A stretch of 64,000 nt of DNA from JAEXZL01 sp049943125 (GTDB lineage Bacteria; Bacillota; Clostridia; Clostridiales; Clostridiaceae): the NCBI RefSeq assembly GCF_049943125.1, contig NZ_CP188040.1, positions 2,728,001 through 2,792,000 of the forward strand, read 5' to 3'. The notes below the pieces were generated by a model. The model did not search any database. It was not told the origin of the DNA and saw only the letters and a program-made list of their open reading frames with translations. This document shows positions 35,634-42,700 of the stretch, piece by piece. Within the stretch, counting starts at the first letter, position 1. Each line of letters opens with the position of its first letter. Made by a program: the position numbers and the translations under genes.

Positions 35634-36140
35634 ATGCTGAAAACAAAACGGCTTGAATTGGTTGGGTTTGATGTTAAATATGCAAACGATTTCTTTGAAT
35701 TATGGAGCGATTTTGAAGTAATAAAATATACATTTACACCTTTATTGACCACCATTGATGAATGTATTAACTTAATTGAACATCAGATAAATCGGACAAA
35801 CAAAGGCTTTATAGACCGCTTTGTTATTCTGCTAAATAACAAAGCTATTGGTATGGTTGGTTGCATTTGTATGGATAAGGGAAATTTTATTTATGGGCTT
35901 TATTATCAAATATCTCGAGTTCACTGGGGGTGTGGTTATGCAAGCGAAGCAGCGAGTGCATTAATGCATTATGTTTTGAATGAATACCCAAATGCCATTT
36001 TTAAAGCAGAAGTAGTATCTGAAAATCCAGCAAGTGCATCTGTATTGAGAAAAATTGGATTAAAACAAACACATATAGAAGAAAATGGATTTAAGCGAAA
36101 TAATTTTGAACTTGATTTAATACATTATTCTAATGCTTAG
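35634..36140 (+). CDS. Cassette gene: GNAT N-acetyltransferase, RimJ-like
   Basis: A 168-residue GNAT protein of the ribosomal-protein acetyltransferase type. MLKTKRLELVGFDVKYANDF is the typical N-terminus, the acetyl-CoA loop is in YQISRVHWGCGYASEAASALM near residue 103, and VVSENPASASVLRKIG near 134 is the usual N-x-A-S motif. The acceptor is unknown. The ATG follows TTGGAGGTGTAGT. The gene sits between a left repeat ending at 35620 and a right repeat starting at 36176, forming a complete cassette. Confidence 0.85.
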   Translation: MLKTKRLELVGFDVKYANDFFELWSDFEVIKYTFTPLLTTIDECINLIEHQINRTNKGFIDRFVILLNNKAIGMVGCICMDKGNFIYGLYYQISRVHWGCGYASEAASALMHYVLNEYPNAIFKAEVVSENPASASVLRKIGLKQTHIEENGFKRNNFELDLIHYSNA

Positions 36141-36175
36141 CCCTGCAAAATGAGCATAGTCTTTAATTCATATTC

Positions 36176-36309
36176 TTTATTTATTACGAAAGTAAAATCA
36201 AATATTATCTTAACCATAATACCGTACTATTCGGAATAAATATGCGGTATTTTTATGTCGAAATTCATAAGGTGCCATCCACGTGAGAAGTGAGAAACTG
36301 TTCGCATGG
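36176..36309 (+). repeat. Cassette repeat, copy C (right and middle parts)
   Basis: The right part contains TACCGTACTATTC (36220-36232) and then a terminator-like hairpin, ATACCG pairing with CGGTAT followed by TTTTAT (about 36219-36256). The middle part ATAAGGTGCC...CACGTGAG lies at 36267-36306. The boxA-like left part is absent: after TTCGCA the sequence is unrelated. Confidence 0.85.
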
Positions 36310-36350
36310 ACATCCAATAGATACTCTTATTCAGCGGGAGGTACAAAAGA

Positions 36351-36851
36351 ATGAAAAGGATTATGATTATAGGTTGCAGTGGCAGTGGAAAGACAACTCT
36401 CTCGAAAAAGCTTTCAGAAAGGTTATCCCTACCGTTAGTTCATTTAGATAAGCTTTATTGGACAGGACATTGGGAGACAGTAGCTAGAGAAGAGTTTAAT
36501 GCTATGCTCCTGAAAGAGCTGGAAAAAGACAGATGGATTATTGATGGTAATTATAACAGTAGCATACCTCTAAGATTAAAATACTGTGATACGGTGATAT
36601 ATTTGGATTACTCACGGTGGACTTGCCTCCTTGGAGTTATTAGTAGGGTTATAAAAAGCTATGGAAAAACTAGACGGGATATGGGAGGAGACTGTCCTGA
36701 GAAATTTGATTTGAATTTCATAAAATTTGTATGGAATTTTAATAAGAAAAATCGTGAAAGATATTTAGAAATTTTAAGATGCTCTAAGGATAAGAGGGTT
36801 ATTATACTAAGTAATAGAGGGGAATGTGATGCTTTTTTAAATGGATTATAG
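36351..36851 (+). CDS. Cassette gene: small P-loop kinase, adenylate kinase-like
   Basis: A 166-residue P-loop protein with Walker A GCSGSGKTTLSKKLSERL near residue 8. HLDKLYW near 32, the NYNSSIPLRL segment near 66 and CDTVIYLDYSR near 78 match the adenylate/shikimate kinase-like proteins often annotated as DNA topology modulation FlaR-like. Substrate unknown. The ribosome binding site is GGGAGG. It follows the copy C repeat but has no left repeat of its own. Confidence 0.8.
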   Translation: MKRIMIIGCSGSGKTTLSKKLSERLSLPLVHLDKLYWTGHWETVAREEFNAMLLKELEKDRWIIDGNYNSSIPLRLKYCDTVIYLDYSRWTCLLGVISRVIKSYGKTRRDMGGDCPEKFDLNFIKFVWNFNKKNRERYLEILRCSKDKRVIILSNRGECDAFLNGL

Positions 36852-36925
36852 AGAAATTTATTTTGATATATAGAAACTTAATATTAAAGTAATAAGTGAT
36901 AAATTTGAATTTATATGGGGGAAAT

Positions 36926-37747
36926 ATGATTATAGAAATCGAATCACTTAATGATTATTGGGATTTTATAGATGAGGTATCTGGTGATCCTAATTTTTCA
37001 GATCCACATTATATTTACAATAAAAATAATTTGCTTGATGCTTGTCATAGGTCAGATGAAAAAGTGTTTGCAGTTTTTAAGGAAAATAAAGCAATTGGTC
37101 TCTTCGTTTTTTTAATTCTTATGAATGAAAAATATATTGAAATGATTATAGGGCTATCTAAAAGTTCTATAGCATATTCAGAAATGCTTAACTATTTAGA
37201 AGAAGAATATAAGGAGTTTCAGATGGATTTCGTTTTTAATCCTAAGAATTACATTTTGAGACAAATACTAAATGAAAAAAAAGCAAGAATTGATACTGAG
37301 CAGATAAAACTTAATTTGGTTAAAGATGACATTCTGTATGAAATGAACGTTAATATTCAAGAGTATACTCCCCAATATGAACACAAATATCTTGTGCTAC
37401 ATACCAAAGACACTTATTGGACGGGGGAAAAGGTACTTAAAGCAACAAATATGTTTAGAGTACTATTAGCAATAAAAAATGATGAAGTGATAGGTTATCT
37501 TGATATTACTTATAGTTTTGATGAGAATGAGCCTTACGACCTTTATGTTAAGAAGGAATATCAATGGAGTGGATATGAAAGGGCATTATTAGCAGAGGCT
37601 GTTAGATTAAACAGGCCTCATGGTATGATGACTTTAATAGATGTAGATGACGTAGAGAGAGTAGAGTTATTTAAATCCATGGGATTTGTTCAGATGGAAA
37701 ATCAGAATAGTGTTTATGCAACTTATAAAAGTAGCTTGCAAAGGTGA
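36926..37747 (+). CDS. Cassette gene: two-part GNAT acetyltransferase
   Basis: A 273-residue protein whose C-terminal half (about 150-270) has a GNAT look: AIKNDEVIGYLDITYSFDENEPYDLYV, ALLAEAVRLNRPHG and LFKSMGFVQ. The N-terminal half resembles a second, degenerate GNAT fold. The ATG at 36926 follows GGGGGAAAT. The last codons and the TGA stop (37745-37747) lie inside the middle cassette repeat, so the coding end may have been made by insertion or deletion next to it. Confidence 0.72.
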   Translation: MIIEIESLNDYWDFIDEVSGDPNFSDPHYIYNKNNLLDACHRSDEKVFAVFKENKAIGLFVFLILMNEKYIEMIIGLSKSSIAYSEMLNYLEEEYKEFQMDFVFNPKNYILRQILNEKKARIDTEQIKLNLVKDDILYEMNVNIQEYTPQYEHKYLVLHTKDTYWTGEKVLKATNMFRVLLAIKNDEVIGYLDITYSFDENEPYDLYVKKEYQWSGYERALLAEAVRLNRPHGMMTLIDVDDVERVELFKSMGFVQMENQNSVYATYKSSLQR

Positions 37748-37885
37748 CATCCACGTGAAAAGTGAGAAACTGTTCGTAGTTTGAAGAAATTACGACATAA
37801 ATGTTCTTTGAAAATTGAATAGTACGGTATTTACAAAATATGGTATAATTAATTCGCAATAGTAATAAATTACGAACTAAAATTT
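37739..37885 (+). repeat. Cassette repeat, copy D (middle and left parts)
   Basis: The middle part AAGGTGACATCCACGTGAAA begins at 37741 inside the preceding gene's stop codon. The left part follows: boxA-like TGTTCTTTGAAAATTGAAT, GAATAGTACGGTA (37817-37829, perfect left inverted repeat), extended -10 TGGTATAAT and the hairpin TTCGCAAT/ATTACGAA. Confidence 0.88.
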
Positions 37886-37907
37886 AATCTTATAAGGGGG
37901 GTAAATA

Positions 37908-38381
37908 ATGAATATTAAAAATGATAGTAATAATCTTAATATCACCTTGACTAACACTGTTTTTCTTACAACCGAGATTAGCAAAGAAGATAAAGATAAA
38001 GTGTGTAGCAGACTATATAATCATAATGTTAAAAACACAGATGGGCTATTACGTAAACCAGGCTTTGACATCAATCTTTGCCTTAAGGATGGTAATATTA
38101 CAGTGGGTGCTATTTTATGTGATACTTTTAATTATTGTATGTACATAGATGTGTTATGGATTGATGAAAAATACAGAGGATATGGTTATGGAAAAGAATT
38201 AATATACCAAGCAGAAAGAATAGCTAAGGATAATGGTTGCACTTTTTCTCATACCTGCACATTTAGTTATCAATCTCCGAAGTTCTACCAAGCGTGTGGA
38301 TATGAAATTTTTGCAGAGTTAGATAACTATCCTGATAACATAACACAGTACTTTCTGAAAAAAACTTTTAAGAACGAATAA
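37908..38381 (+). CDS. Cassette gene: GNAT N-acetyltransferase
   Basis: A 157-residue GNAT protein. The acetyl-CoA-binding loop lies in DEKYRGYGYGKELIYQAERIA near residues 85-105 (R-G-x-G-x-G/K pattern), followed by CTFSYQSPKFYQACGYEIFAEL. The acceptor is unknown. The ATG follows AGGGGGGTAAATA. It is framed by a left inverted repeat (37817) and a right one (38459-38471), a complete cassette like that of 35.6 kb. Confidence 0.86.
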   Translation: MNIKNDSNNLNITLTNTVFLTTEISKEDKDKVCSRLYNHNVKNTDGLLRKPGFDINLCLKDGNITVGAILCDTFNYCMYIDVLWIDEKYRGYGYGKELIYQAERIAKDNGCTFSHTCTFSYQSPKFYQACGYEIFAELDNYPDNITQYFLKKTFKNE

Positions 38382-38413
38382 TAACTATAATTTGAAGTTA
38401 ACTAATTCAAATT

Positions 38414-38506
38414 ATTCTTAAATTACGAAAGTAAAATTAAATATTAAGTTAATCCTAATACCGTACTATTCGAAAGTGAATATGCGGTATTTTTTATGTC
38501 GCATTT
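38414..38506 (+). repeat. Cassette repeat, copy E (right part with terminator)
   Basis: It holds ATTACGAAAGTAAAATTAAA, then TACCGTACTATTC (38459-38471) and the paired ATACCG...CGGTAT hairpin with TTTTTT after it, so it acts as a likely transcription terminator for the GNAT gene. The middle part is lost here. Confidence 0.85.
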
Positions 38507-38612
38507 CAGATAAATTATGAATCAAAAAAACTTAATGTTAACTTGCGTTGCTTGAGGCAACTGATGGGTAGGAGCTATACTAGAGCCATCAAAGGACAGG
38601 GAGGAACACAAA

Positions 38613-39038
38613 TTGTTTAGTGATAATTTAAAGATGATTAGGAAGAGCAAAGGCTTCACTCAGGAAGAGCTTGCTGCTAAGGTTAATGTTGTAAGGCAGA
38701 CTGTATCGAAATGGGAAAAGGGGTTGTCGGTACCTGATGCAGTAACCTTACAAAAAATTGCTGAGGTTCTGGATGTAAGTGTTAATGAATTACTTGGTGC
38801 GGATCTGATGGAAGATAGCAATAGAAATGAAATAGCAGAGCAGCTTGCTAGAGTGAATGAACAGCTGGCCATAAGGAATAGAAGATGGGGTAAATTTTGG
38901 AAGATTATAGTTATTATAATTCTTTTTATAGCCATTATCAACCTTATAATCGTTTTGTCCTTCGGTGCACTAAGAGTTAATTTGGATAAGGAAATTCATA
39001 GAGAAGAAGTTATTATTTATGATAAGGATATAGAGTAG
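38613..39038 (+). CDS. Xre-type HTH protein with C-terminal membrane helix
   Basis: A 141-residue protein. Residues 1-60 are an Xre/Cro HTH domain (MIRKSKGFTQEELAAKV, VRQTVSKWEKGLSVPD). A hydrophobic segment (about 95-118) and a short charged tail follow, so it is probably a membrane-anchored DNA-binding regulator. The start is TTG, with GGGAGG 9 bases before it. It is next to a second protein of the same design at 39168. Confidence 0.8.
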   Translation: MFSDNLKMIRKSKGFTQEELAAKVNVVRQTVSKWEKGLSVPDAVTLQKIAEVLDVSVNELLGADLMEDSNRNEIAEQLARVNEQLAIRNRRWGKFWKIIVIIILFIAIINLIIVLSFGALRVNLDKEIHREEVIIYDKDIE

Positions 39039-39100
39039 TATAGTATATATAGCATAATATATGGCGTGTAAAAGACCTTTGACATGGCAAAAAGTATATA

Positions 39101-39118
39101 TATCAAAGAACTTTGATA
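39101..39118. promoter_or_regulatory. Palindromic operator candidate between the two Xre genes
   Basis: TATCAAAG-AA-CTTTGATA is a perfect 8+2+8 inverted repeat, 49 bases before the second Xre start and just after a TTGACA hexamer (39079-39084). A binding site for one or both Xre proteins is likely. Confidence 0.55.
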
Positions 39119-39167
39119 GAAAAACACTAGGTTCTGAATTAAACTTGGTGACAAGGAGGTACAGAAA

Positions 39168-39740
39168 ATGGAACTTGGAGCACAAATCAAAAAATACCGA
39201 AATGAACAGACACTCTCACAGGAGGAACTTGCTGAAAGAGTATTTGTATCAAGACAATCAATATCTAATTGGGAAAATGGCAAGACTTATCCGGATATTA
39301 AGAGTTTGCTGTTGCTGAGTGAAGTTTTTTCTGTATCCCTTGACCAACTTGTCAAAGGAGATGTTGAAATTATGAAAAAAGAAATTGATTCACAGGAGCT
39401 TGAAAAATTCCAAAAGGACAGCAACGTGTTTACAGTAGTATTCATTTCTCTTATTATACTCCCAATTCCCCTTAGTAAGCTTTTGGGGTGGTGGGGAATA
39501 GCCACATATATTATCCTTTTTGCTGTAGTGATATATTATGCCATCCGTGTTGAAAAGCATAAGAAGAAATTTGATATTCAGACCTACAAAGAAATTGTAG
39601 CTTTTACTGAAGGTAAAACTCTAGATGAAATTGAGAAGGCGAGAGAAACAGGAAAAAGACCATATCAGAAGCTTTTACTGGCAACTGGAGCAGGATTATT
39701 AACAGGAATTATTGCAGTACTTTTCCTATGGTTGCTATAG
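39168..39740 (+). CDS. Xre-type HTH protein with two membrane helices
   Basis: A 190-residue protein: an N-terminal Xre HTH (QIKKYRNEQTLSQEELAERV, SRQSISNWENGKTYPD) followed by a linker and three hydrophobic stretches (about 85-100, 105-120 and 165-190), consistent with membrane anchoring. The ATG follows AAGGAGGTACAGAAA. With the upstream homologue it makes a pair of membrane-linked regulators. Their targets are not known. Confidence 0.83.
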   Translation: MELGAQIKKYRNEQTLSQEELAERVFVSRQSISNWENGKTYPDIKSLLLLSEVFSVSLDQLVKGDVEIMKKEIDSQELEKFQKDSNVFTVVFISLIILPIPLSKLLGWWGIATYIILFAVVIYYAIRVEKHKKKFDIQTYKEIVAFTEGKTLDEIEKARETGKRPYQKLLLATGAGLLTGIIAVLFLWLL

Positions 39741-39811
39741 TAAGTTTGAAAATAGAAACGTAAGGACAAGCTCTAATTTTTTAGGATTATAGAGGTATAA
39801 GTTTCTTATAC

Positions 39812-39931
39812 TAAAAAGTAAAAATTAAATATTAAATTAATTACCTTGCTGCATATTCAATGTAATATGCGGTATTTTTATGTCGAAATCCATAAGGTGC
39901 CATCCACGTGAGAAGTGAGAAAGTGTTCGTA
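39812..39931 (+). repeat. Cassette repeat, copy F (degenerate right part plus middle part)
   Basis: The right part is decayed: AAAAGTAAAAATTAAATATT is recognisable but TACCGTACTATTC is not. The terminator half ATATGCGGTATTTTTATG is kept. The middle part ATAAGGTGCC...CACGTGAG is at 39892-39930. It marks the right end of the repeat-bearing region, about 40 bases before the fab promoter. Confidence 0.8.
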
Positions 39932-39968
39932 TGTCCAACCTTATATTGGTTGTACAGGAATAATTTTG

Positions 39969-39997
39969 TTGACAGATAAAGGTAGTTGGATTAAAAT
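39969..39997 (+). promoter_or_regulatory. Promoter of the fatty acid synthesis operon
   Basis: TTGACA (39969-39974), a 17-base spacer and TAAAAT (39992-39997) form a strong sigma-A-type promoter. The FabT-like palindrome lies at about the predicted start point. Confidence 0.8.
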
Positions 39998-40003
39998 AAG
40001 GCT

Positions 40004-40026
40004 TAATTAGATAGTCTATCTAATTA
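40004..40026. promoter_or_regulatory. FabT-like operator
   Basis: A perfect palindrome: TAATTAGATAG, a central T and CTATCTAATTA. It directly follows the -10 element and precedes the MarR-type gene, so repressor binding would block the whole operon. A related site is at 41458. Confidence 0.8.
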
Positions 40027-40046
40027 GTTTTGAAGGAGAGATGGGA

Positions 40047-40505
40047 ATGGATAGGTTTGATGTTGAGTTAAATAGCATTTTGGTGGAGGTGTATCATAAT
40101 ATCTTGCGTCTCGAGGAGAAGGCTCTAAAAAATGCTAATGGGATCTCATTGTCTATTAATGAAATGCACCTGATTGAAGCTGTAGGAAAGGGTGGAGATG
40201 GTGGGAGAACCGTTAGTGAAATTGCTGAGGAGCTTAATATCACCAGGCCGTCGGCTACGGTAGCAGTAAATAAGCTTGAAAAGAAAGGCTACCTGGAGAA
40301 GGTTAATAGCAAGGATGATGGGAGAGTTGTAAGAGTACATTTAACGAAAGAAGGTGAAGTGATAGATAGATATCACCATTTTTATCATACAAAAATGGTA
40401 AGGGAAATCAGCAGCGAATTTTCTGAAGAAGAGAAGGTATTTCTCCTGAAGGCTATCTATAAACTAAATGATTATTTCAAAAAAGGTATTGGTGAAACTA
40501 AATGA
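40047..40505 (+). CDS. fabT: MarR family regulator of fatty acid synthesis (FabT-like)
   Basis: A 152-residue MarR protein. The winged HTH lies near residues 55-100 (TVSEIAEELNITRPSATVAVNKLEKKGYLEKV, wing NSKDDGRVVRVHLT). FabT-type MarR proteins repress fab genes when loaded with acyl-ACP. Position as first gene of the fab operon and the palindrome in front support this role. The ATG at 40047 is 8 bases after AAGGAG; an ATG at 40041 is too close. It overlaps fabH by 4 bases. Confidence 0.88.
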   Translation: MDRFDVELNSILVEVYHNILRLEEKALKNANGISLSINEMHLIEAVGKGGDGGRTVSEIAEELNITRPSATVAVNKLEKKGYLEKVNSKDDGRVVRVHLTKEGEVIDRYHHFYHTKMVREISSEFSEEEKVFLLKAIYKLNDYFKKGIGETK

Positions 40506-41455
40506 CTTTTAAAATTATTGGAACAGGAAGCTATGTGCCGCCTCTGGCGGTAACCAACGATGATTTGGCTAAATATATAGATACCTCTGATGAGTGGATA
40601 GTTCAAAGAGTAGGGGTTAAAAAACGCCATATCTGTACTACAGAGACAGCGGCAGATCTGGCCTATGAGGCTGCAAAATTAGCCTTAGAAAATGGAAATA
40701 CCAGGGTAGAGGACTTAGATATGATTATCTGTGCCACGGTCAGTGGAGAGGATATTTCTCCTGCTGTTTCCTGCAGTGTTCAGGAAAGGCTAGGGGCTAC
40801 CTGTCCTGCCATGGATATCAATGCTGCCTGCAGTGCATTTATTTTTATGCTGGAAACGGCAGCAGGATATTTTGCTAGGAAGAAGGTTAAGAAGGTCTTA
40901 GTCATTGGGGCAGAAAGGATGTCTAGGATTATGGATTGGAGCGACCGCAGTATCTGTGTGATCTTTGGAGATGGAGCAGGAGCAGTCCTATTATCAGAAG
41001 GAGATAATTACATTTCCTCAAAATTAAACACCCAGGGTGGAGATGATGTAATTAAGATACCTAATTTTATGGGCTCCTCACCCTTTTATAAGAATGAGCA
41101 GATAAAGCCCTATATCCACATGAAGGGGCAGGAGACCTTTAAGTTTGCAGTTAATGCCATGTGTAAGGATATAACTGAGGTAATAGAAGAAGCAGGGATA
41201 ACCCCTGAAGAGGTAGACCATGTAATACCCCATCAAGCTAATATAAGGATAATTGATGCAGCAAAGAAGCGCCTTAATATTCCACCAGAAAGATTCCATT
41301 CCAACATTGAAAGCTATGGGAATACCTCAGCTGCTAGCATTCCCATTTTAATAGATGAGCTCAATAGAGCAGGACGTATTAAAAAAGATGATATATTGGC
41401 ACTAGCCGCCTTTGGAGGAGGGCTCTCCAGTGGAGCCTGTATTTTAAGGTGGTAA
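40502..41455 (+). CDS. fabH: Beta-ketoacyl-ACP synthase III
   Basis: A 317-residue FabH, the usual length. The catalytic triad is visible: Cys in INAACSAF near residue 111, His in VIPHQANIR near 245 and Asn in YGNTSAASIP near 275. It condenses acetyl-CoA with malonyl-ACP to start fatty acid synthesis. It overlaps fabT and is followed by an internal operator and acpP. Confidence 0.96.
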   Translation: MTFKIIGTGSYVPPLAVTNDDLAKYIDTSDEWIVQRVGVKKRHICTTETAADLAYEAAKLALENGNTRVEDLDMIICATVSGEDISPAVSCSVQERLGATCPAMDINAACSAFIFMLETAAGYFARKKVKKVLVIGAERMSRIMDWSDRSICVIFGDGAGAVLLSEGDNYISSKLNTQGGDDVIKIPNFMGSSPFYKNEQIKPYIHMKGQETFKFAVNAMCKDITEVIEEAGITPEEVDHVIPHQANIRIIDAAKKRLNIPPERFHSNIESYGNTSAASIPILIDELNRAGRIKKDDILALAAFGGGLSSGACILRW

Positions 41456-41457
41456 AG

Positions 41458-41474
41458 TTAGATAGACTAACTAA
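41458..41474. promoter_or_regulatory. Second FabT-like operator, before acpP
   Basis: TTAGATAG-A-CTAACTAA is an imperfect palindrome (7 of 8 pairs) that closely matches the inner part of the operator at 40004. It lies between fabH and acpP, suggesting separate control of the operon from acpP onward. Confidence 0.6.
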
Positions 41475-41505
41475 ATACAATTTTTTATAAAAGGAGAAAT
41501 TAATT

Positions 41506-41739
41506 ATGATTTTAGAAAAACTTGCTAAATTATTGGCTGAGCATACTGATATAGAGGCTTCATCAATCACCATGGATACACCCTTTGATAGCTTAGGCTT
41601 AGATTCCCTTGATACTGTAGAGCTTCTCATGGAGCTGGAGGAAGAGGTAGGAGTTCCTTTAGAGCTTCAAGAAAAGGTAGATACCGTGGGTGACTTAGTT
41701 AGATTCATAGAAGATAAGATTGGTGGAAGTCATGAGTAA
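41506..41739 (+). CDS. acpP: Acyl carrier protein
   Basis: A 77-residue acidic ACP. The phosphopantetheine serine is in the motif GLDSLDTVEL near residue 37. It carries growing acyl chains for the neighbouring Fab enzymes. The ATG follows AAAAGGAGAAATTAATT. It overlaps fabK by 8 bases. Confidence 0.96.
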   Translation: MILEKLAKLLAEHTDIEASSITMDTPFDSLGLDSLDTVELLMELEEEVGVPLELQEKVDTVGDLVRFIEDKIGGSHE

Positions 41740-42700
41740 AACAGATATCTGCTCACTCCTTGGGATAAAGTACCCTATTTTTCAGGGAGGAATGGCATGG
41801 ATAGCTGATGGAAGGCTTGCTGCTGCAGTATCTAACGGAGGGGGCTTAGGGATAATCTCTGCAATGAATGCTGACTCAAAATATTTATTAGAGCAAATTA
41901 ACATAGCCCGTGAGCTGACAGATAAGCCCTTTGGCGTAAATGTTATGCTTATGAGTCCTCATGTTAATGAGGTGGCAGAATTATTAGCCAAAGAGAAGGT
42001 GCCGGTAATAACCACCGGTGCTGGAAATCCATCAAAATATATACCCATGTGGAATGAGGCAGGGATAAAGGTTATACCTGTAGTGGCTTCTGTGGCTGTG
42101 GCAAAGCTGGTTACTAGAGCTGGTGCAGCGGCAGTGATTGCTGAAGGGGGAGAATCAGGAGGTCATGTGGGTGAGATCACAACCCTGGCATTGATTCCAC
42201 AAATCAGTGATGCTACCCCTCTTCCTGTAGTGGCTGCTGGGGGAATTGCTGATGGCAGGGGAGTAGCTGCTGCTTTTATGCTGGGAGCTCAGGGGGTTCA
42301 GCTGGGTACCAGATTTTTAGTTGCCCATGAATGTAATGTTCATGCTAACTACAAGCAAAGGATTTTAAAAGCAAAGGACATAGATACCATAACCACAGGA
42401 AAGAGGCTTGGCCATCCTGTTAGAAGTCTGAAATCGCAGTTTTCTAGAGAATATTTTAAAAAGGAATACGACAGCTCCATCTCCAATGAAGACCTAGAGC
42501 AGCTAGCTGTAGGCTCCTTGAGACTTGCTGTGGTAGAAGGTGATGAGAAGAGAGGAAGCTTCCTTGCTGGTCAGAGCTCTGGTCTAATTAAAAAGGAGCA
42601 GCCAGCAGCAGAGATCATAGAAGAGATTTTTAAGGAAGCTAAAGAGGTTTTAAGAGGTTCAGAAAACATTTTGAATGGAGCATTGAAATGGGTAAAATAG
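41732..42700 (+). CDS. fabK: Enoyl-ACP reductase II, FMN-dependent
   Basis: A 322-residue FabK of the nitronate monooxygenase-like TIM-barrel family. FMN-binding segments are FQGGMAWIADGRLAAAVSNGGGLG near residue 16, AEGGESGGHVG near 138 and VAAGGIADGRG near 173. It reduces the enoyl-ACP double bond. No FabI is seen nearby, so the organism is likely insensitive to FabI inhibitors at this step. The start at 41732 lies inside the end of acpP. Confidence 0.93.
   Translation: MSKTDICSLLGIKYPIFQGGMAWIADGRLAAAVSNGGGLGIISAMNADSKYLLEQINIARELTDKPFGVNVMLMSPHVNEVAELLAKEKVPVITTGAGNPSKYIPMWNEAGIKVIPVVASVAVAKLVTRAGAAAVIAEGGESGGHVGEITTLALIPQISDATPLPVVAAGGIADGRGVAAAFMLGAQGVQLGTRFLVAHECNVHANYKQRILKAKDIDTITTGKRLGHPVRSLKSQFSREYFKKEYDSSISNEDLEQLAVGSLRLAVVEGDEKRGSFLAGQSSGLIKKEQPAAEIIEEIFKEAKEVLRGSENILNGALKWVK

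Noticed and set aside
39061..39318. 85-residue frame overlapping the second Xre gene
   Set aside because: It overlaps the well-supported Xre start in another frame and has no ribosome binding site; the stretch holds the promoter and palindrome instead.
34881..39931. Integron cassette array with attC sites
   Set aside because: The modules carry promoters, boxA-like sequences and terminators, and lack the attC core-site pattern (R' and R'' boxes); no integron integrase is in the window.
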